This document shows positions 60,162 through 64,000 of a stretch of 64,000 nucleotides of DNA, one piece after another (position 1 is the first letter of the stretch; every line of letters begins with the position of its first letter). Location: assembly GCA_944386975.1 (NCBI GenBank), contig CALXDC010000011.1, positions 1 to 64,000 on the forward strand. The letters run 5' to 3'. This DNA comes from an uncultured Oscillospiraceae bacterium (GTDB lineage Bacteria > Bacillota > Clostridia > Oscillospirales > Oscillospiraceae). Under the pieces are notes generated by a model, which was given only the letters and a program-made list of their open reading frames with translations, was not told the DNA's origin and did not search any database. Both the position numbers and the translations under genes were made by a program.

Positions 60162-60797
60162 TTACTTGGTACCAAAGATACGGTCGCCGGCGTCGCCCAG
60201 GCCGGGGACAATGTATCCCTTTTCATTGAGGTGGTCGTCCAGCGCTCCGCAGTAGATCTCCACATCCGGGTGCTCCTTCTGGATCCGCTCCACCCCCTCC
60301 GGGGCGGCCAGCAGCACCATCAGCTTGATGTTCTTGCAGCCGTACTCCTTCATGAACCCGATGGCTGCCGCGGCACTGCCTCCGGTGGCCAGCATGGGGT
60401 CCACAATCAGCACGTCCCGCTCGGAGATGTCCTTGGGCATCTTGCAGAAATACTTCACCGGCTCCAGGGTCTCCTCATCCCGGTAGAGGCCGATGTGGCC
60501 CACCCGGGCGGAGGGCACCAGCCGCAGCACCCCGTCCACCAGGCCGAGACCTGCACGGAGAATAGGCACCACCGCAAACTTCTTCCCCTTGAGGGTGGGG
60601 GCCATGGTCTTGCAGATGGGAGTCTCCACCTCCCGCTCCGTCAGGGGCAGATCCCGGGTGGCTTCGTAGGTGATGAGCATGCCGATCTCGCTGACCAGCT
60701 CCCGGAAATCCTTGGTGGCGGTATTCTTATCCCGCAGCAGCGTCAGCTTGTGGGCCACCAGGGGGTGGTCCACCACGTGAAAGGTGTTGGTGTTCAT
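60162..60797 (-). CDS. upp: Uracil phosphoribosyltransferase
   Basis: 211 residues. Starts with [19 protein letters not shown]. The uracil/PRPP motifs are [13 protein letters not shown] and [18 protein letters not shown], and the C-terminus [17 protein letters not shown] is diagnostic. Makes UMP from uracil and PRPP (salvage). Confidence 0.96.
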   Translation of the reverse strand: MNTNTFHVVDHPLVAHKLTLLRDKNTATKDFRELVSEIGMLITYEATRDLPLTEREVETPICKTMAPTLKGKKFAVVPILRAGLGLVDGVLRLVPSARVGHIGLYRDEETLEPVKYFCKMPKDISERDVLIVDPMLATGGSAAAAIGFMKEYGCKNIKLMVLLAAPEGVERIQKEHPDVEIYCGALDDHLNEKGYIVPGLGDAGDRIFGTK

Positions 60798-60848
60798 GTC
60801 GGTTGTCCTCCGTTGTGAAATATTGAAAAATCTGTCTCAAACTATCGC

Positions 60849-61553
60849 TCAGCTCCGGCCGTTCGCCAGCCGCGCCAGCCGCTCCCGCTCCGCCTGGCTC
60901 AGACGGAGATACACCGGGCACAGCTCCTGGGCAGTGCAGGTCCGGCCCTCCAGGGCCAGCCTCTCTCCCACAAGGCCCACCCCCACCGCGCTCTGCAGCA
61001 GCAGATGGCCGGGGGCCAGTGCGCAGGCAAAGCCCCGGGCGGTCAGGAAATCCGTGCAGAGCCGCGCCCCGTCGCCCACCACAGTGTAGCGGGTCTCAGC
61101 ATCCAGCTCCGCCGCCAGCTCCTCCAGGGCAATAGCCCGGTCCTGCACAAGACGGGTAAGTCCGCCGCCGCAGCGGAACAGGGCGTTGTAAATCTGCTGC
61201 CGCCGGGCGTCCATAGCGCAGATCACCGTGCCGGGGAAAGCAGCCAGGGGCGCCGCCATAGCCTCCAGGGTGGACACGGCCACACAGGGCTTGTCCGCCG
61301 CCCAGGCAAGACCCTTCACTGCCGCCACACCGATGCGAAGGCCGGTGAAAGAACCGGGCCCCGCCGCCACAGCCACGGCGTCCACGTCTGCCAGGGTCAT
61401 CTCACTGTTTCGGAGCATGGCCTCCACCATGGGCATGAGGGTCCGGCTGTGGGTGAGGCCGGTAGCCTGAAAGGCGGAGGCCACTGGAGCCCCCTCCCGG
61501 ATAACAGCACAGGAGGCGGCCTTGGCGGACGTCTCCAGAGCAAGAATGGTCAT
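60849..61553 (-). CDS. tsaB: tRNA t6A biosynthesis protein TsaB
   Basis: 234 residues from ATG 61553, overlapping the tsaE stop (ATGA). ILALETSAKAASCAVI and AVAVAAGPGSFTGLRIGVAAVKGLAWA are diagnostic. An ASKHA-fold partner of TsaD for N6-threonylcarbamoyl-adenosine synthesis. tsaD is not in the window. Confidence 0.95.
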   Translation of the reverse strand: MTILALETSAKAASCAVIREGAPVASAFQATGLTHSRTLMPMVEAMLRNSEMTLADVDAVAVAAGPGSFTGLRIGVAAVKGLAWAADKPCVAVSTLEAMAAPLAAFPGTVICAMDARRQQIYNALFRCGGGLTRLVQDRAIALEELAAELDAETRYTVVGDGARLCTDFLTARGFACALAPGHLLLQSAVGVGLVGERLALEGRTCTAQELCPVYLRLSQAERERLARLANGRS

Positions 61554-61972
61554 AGGGCACCTCCTGTGGTGATGATCCGCCAGTCGTCGTGGTCCGGATG
61601 GCGGCGGATGTCCACCCGGATGGTCTCCGGGGGCAGCGCGCCGGCAATTCGTTCGCTCCACTCCACCAGGCACACTCCTTGGCGTTCCAGGTAATCCTCC
61701 CAGCCGATATCGAAGAGATCGTCCTCCCCGGAGAGGCGGTACATGTCGAAGTGGAAGAGCGGAATAGGGCCGTCGTACTCGTTGACAATGGTGAAGGTGG
61801 GACTGGTGACCCGGCCTTGGCAGCCGAGCCCCGCCGCCACACCCCGGGTAAAGGCGGTCTTCCCCACCCCCAGGTCGCCGAAGCAGGCCACCACATCCCC
61901 GCTATGCAGGGCTGTCGCAAAGGCCCGGCCCGCCGCCTCCGTCTCGGCGGCAGAATGCGTAATGGTTTCCAT
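61550..61972 (-). CDS. tsaE: tRNA t6A biosynthesis ATPase TsaE
   Basis: 140 residues. P-loop [52 protein letters not shown] and LVEWSERI are the TsaE signatures. Coupled to tsaB. Confidence 0.96.
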   Translation of the reverse strand: METITHSAAETEAAGRAFATALHSGDVVACFGDLGVGKTAFTRGVAAGLGCQGRVTSPTFTIVNEYDGPIPLFHFDMYRLSGEDDLFDIGWEDYLERQGVCLVEWSERIAGALPPETIRVDIRRHPDHDDWRIITTGGAL

Positions 61973-62082
61973 AAGCGTTCCTCTTTACTGTTTTCTGACA
62001 AATCAGTATACCACAGATCCCGGAGGGAAGAAAGAGGCGGTGGAAGAAAAACCGGGGAAATTTCCGCTTCGCTCCCTGGAGG

Positions 62083-62111
62083 TTTACAGAAAACGGTTTG
62101 TGTGCTATACT
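62083..62111 (+). promoter_or_regulatory. Promoter of rodA
   Basis: TTTACA, a 17-base spacer, TATACT, 33 bases before the GTG start. Confidence 0.7.
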
Positions 62112-62144
62112 TTCTTCGATTCTCTAACAAAAGGAGCGCGGGGC

Positions 62145-63293
62145 GTGAACGCATTGTCTGACACCATCAAATATATCTGGCGAAAGGCGGACCTGGTGCT
62201 GCTTGGGATCATCGGCGTGACCACCCTGTACGGTCTGGTGCTGGTGGCCAGCGCCACCAACTATACCGAGAGCCACCGGGACGTGATCGTCCAGGCAGTG
62301 GCGGCCATTCTGGGGATCGCGGCCTACTTCTTCTTCTCCGTGGTGGATGTGGAGCACTTCTCCGAGAAGTGGCAATGGTTTTTCGCCTTCGACGTGCTCT
62401 TCATCCTCCTGCTGCTGACGCCGCTGGGGGTGGAGAAGTACGGCAACCGGGCCTGGTTGAACGCCTCCTGGATGCCCACCAGCATCCAGCCCGCCGAGGT
62501 GGTGAAGCTGACCTACACCATCCTGCTGGCCAAGCAGGTGGCCTGGTTCCGGGAGAACCGGAAGATGCGGGGCCTGGACTCCCTCCTCTGGCCGGCAGCC
62601 CACGCCGGGTTCATGTTCGCCCTCATCGTGGCGGTGTCCTCCGACGCGGGAAGCGCCCTGGTGTATCTGGTAATCTACGCGGGAATGGTCTTCGCGGCGG
62701 GGCTGCCCTGGTACTGGTTCGCGGCGGGCTTCGGTGCGGTGGAGGCGGGGATCACCGCCCTGGTGGTGCTGGACAAGGTGCCCAGCCACATGGTGGAGCG
62801 GTTCAAGGTGCTGCTGGACCACAGCTACGACCCTGAGGGGGTGGGCTGGCAGCAGACCCGGGGGCTGATGGCACTGGGCAGCGGCGGCGTATTCGGCCAG
62901 GGGCTGTTCAACGGGGTACAGACCCAGTCAACGAACCCCGCCTCGCTGCCGGAGCGGCAGACGGACTTTATCTTCTGCGTGGCGGGAGAGGAGCTGGGGC
63001 TGGTGGGGTGTGCGGTCATCATTCTGCTGGAGGCCCTCATCATCTACCGCTGCTTCCGCACCGCGAGGATGGCCCGCAGCAGCATGGAGTCTCTGGTATG
63101 CGTGGGCTTTGCCACCATGCTCATGTTTCAGACCATCGAAAACGTGGGGATGTGCCTGTTCGTCATGCCGGTCATCGGGCTGACGCTGCCCTTCTTCAGC
63201 AGCGGCGGCAGTTCCATTTTAACGCTATACGCGGCCATGGGCATCGTCAGCGGCATCCGAAAACGGGTGCTGCCCGAGTGGCTGCGCAACTGA
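62145..63293 (+). CDS. rodA: RodA/FtsW-type SEDS glycosyltransferase
   Basis: 382 residues from GTG 62145 with AAAGGAG upstream. About ten membrane helices. SEDS motifs: [33 protein letters not shown] (the conserved Asp region), [16 protein letters not shown] and [20 protein letters not shown]. It polymerises peptidoglycan glycan strands. RodA rather than FtsW is inferred from the AWL/IQPAE pattern. Confidence 0.88.
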   Translation: MNALSDTIKYIWRKADLVLLGIIGVTTLYGLVLVASATNYTESHRDVIVQAVAAILGIAAYFFFSVVDVEHFSEKWQWFFAFDVLFILLLLTPLGVEKYGNRAWLNASWMPTSIQPAEVVKLTYTILLAKQVAWFRENRKMRGLDSLLWPAAHAGFMFALIVAVSSDAGSALVYLVIYAGMVFAAGLPWYWFAAGFGAVEAGITALVVLDKVPSHMVERFKVLLDHSYDPEGVGWQQTRGLMALGSGGVFGQGLFNGVQTQSTNPASLPERQTDFIFCVAGEELGLVGCAVIILLEALIIYRCFRTARMARSSMESLVCVGFATMLMFQTIENVGMCLFVMPVIGLTLPFFSSGGSSILTLYAAMGIVSGIRKRVLPEWLRN

Positions 63294-63300
63294 AAACAGG

Positions 63301-63341
63301 CGCCTCTGTGATTTCCCGGTCACAGAGGCGTCTGCTTGTTT
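63301..63341. terminator. Terminator between rodA and the convergent DUF362 gene
   Basis: An 11-bp stem CGCCTCTGTGA / TCACAGAGGCG, then TCTGCTTGTTT. Confidence 0.75.
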
Positions 63342-63355
63342 CAGGAAGGCGGCGG

Positions 63356-64000
63356 TCAGTCCTCCGCCCGTCCTCTCCCCCATTTCCGCCCCATCTCGAT
63401 GGCCCGCACCGGGCACATCTCGTGACAGCAGAAGCAGGAGATGCACCGGCGGTAGTCGATGACCGCCTTTCCCTCCTTCACGGCGATGGTGTGGGCGGGA
63501 CAGCTCTCCGCGCACTTCCCGCACCCCACGCACCGTTCCCGCCGGATCACCGGCCGGGGCGTCACCCTCCGCCGCAGCCACCGGACAAGAGGCCGCACCG
63601 GTCCCGGCATGTGACTGCTGAAGTCCAGTGCCTTGGAGGCCGGCATCCGAAAATCCGCGATCTTCTCATAGGGATCGCCGTCTGTCTGCAGCTGCGCGGC
63701 GCTCCTGGGAATCAGCCCCCGCTGCAGGCTGTGGCGCAGGGTGGCCACGTCCTCCACCCCCAGCCCGATGAGATCCGCCAGCACCAGGTCCAGGGCAAAG
63801 GGCGACGTGCTTCCCGCCAGAAGTCCTACCTGCCGGGGCGTCCCCCCGGAGGGGCCGTTGCCCTCCATGGCCGACACTGCGTCCACAATGGTGAACGCCG
63901 GAGCCACCGTCTCCGCCAGGTCCAGCAGCATCTGACTGAAGGCGTCCAGGGTGGGGTAGCGGTAGTGGAGCTCCGGCTTCTGGAGTCCCGGTACGCAGCC
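63356..64000 (-). CDS. DUF362 protein with two 4Fe-4S clusters (5' end outside window)
   Basis: The frame stays open to base 64000, so the N-terminus is missing from the window. It shows DUF362 sequence (PTLDAFSQMLLDLAETVAPAFTIVDAVSAMEGNGPSGG, FALDLVLADLIGL) followed by a C-terminal ferredoxin with CVGCGKCAESCPA and CISCFCCHEMCP (two 4Fe-4S motifs). Such proteins are common in anaerobes, with unknown electron-transfer partners. Confidence 0.88.
   Translation of the reverse strand, partial: GCVPGLQKPELHYRYPTLDAFSQMLLDLAETVAPAFTIVDAVSAMEGNGPSGGTPRQVGLLAGSTSPFALDLVLADLIGLGVEDVATLRHSLQRGLIPRSAAQLQTDGDPYEKIADFRMPASKALDFSSHMPGPVRPLVRWLRRRVTPRPVIRRERCVGCGKCAESCPAHTIAVKEGKAVIDYRRCISCFCCHEMCPVRAIEMGRKWGRGRAED

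Overview
The window is a GC-rich Gram-positive chromosome segment, most likely from an anaerobic gut Oscillospiraceae relative (Flavonifractor, Intestinimonas or Pseudoflavonifractor-like). That placement is inferred from gene content and codon style: a yceD-rpmF operon, an ecf-truA cluster, a ClpE-like ATPase with an N-terminal zinc finger, S-layer homology proteins, an LTA-synthase-like sulfatase, and a sodium-pumping decarboxylase with a separate biotin carrier. No rRNA, tRNA or CRISPR array was seen.

Bases 1 to about 17,130 are the right-hand part of an integrated prophage; its left end lies outside the window. Leftward-transcribed genes (about 11,350 to 1) encode small accessory proteins, a 3D-domain wall protein, a MazG-like phosphohydrolase, the large terminase, a Gp49-like protein, a Tad1/Acb2-type anti-defence sponge, and a tail-fibre protein running off the left edge. 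A switch region (11.4-12.3 kb) carries a Cro-like gene facing a LexA/CI-like self-cleaving repressor, with two matching 25-bp operators. A rightward operon follows: repressor, UPF1-like SF1 helicase, large serine integrase. The element looks eroded. A virion gene is fused out of frame to the 5' end of another gene, a DNA methyltransferase has lost its catalytic N-terminus, a six-codon gene stub remains, two genes are tandemly duplicated as a perfect 955-bp unit, and the Tad1/Acb2 gene has an internal 36-bp duplication. The switch and recombinase look intact. The integrase end abuts a conserved cysteine-rich host gene whose 5' end is missing, so the prophage sits inside that gene, like a skin-type intervening element.

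Bases 17.1-29.6 kb hold the truncated host gene, an SLH plus phosphate-binding-like surface protein, a polyamine ABC transporter (potA, potB, fused potCD), an RluA-family pseudouridine synthase, an LTA-synthase-like protein, yceD-rpmF, and a membrane-anchored EEP-family phosphodiesterase. From 29.4 to 39.5 kb a long leftward run carries an rRNA-type methyltransferase, VanZ-like protein, EcfA1-EcfA2-EcfT, a metallophosphoesterase, TruA, a DUF5711-like protein, CvpA and the ClpE-like ATPase. From 39.8 to 45 kb lies a BMP/PnrA-type nucleoside ABC importer.

From 45 to 53.4 kb are an alanine-dehydrogenase/PNT-family enzyme, an NhaC-type Na+/H+ antiporter, a second RluA-family enzyme, SfsA, and a sodium-translocating oxaloacetate decarboxylase operon (gamma, biotin carrier, beta, alpha). 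The rest is housekeeping: MazG-like and YjjG-like nucleotide enzymes, an SLH protein, endonuclease IV, CCA-adding-type nucleotidyltransferase, MurC, ProX-type editing deacylase, Upp, TsaB, TsaE, RodA and a partial DUF362/ferredoxin protein. Sodium pump and antiporter, together with polyamine and nucleoside uptake, fit a fermentative anaerobe that uses a sodium gradient; this physiological reading is inference.
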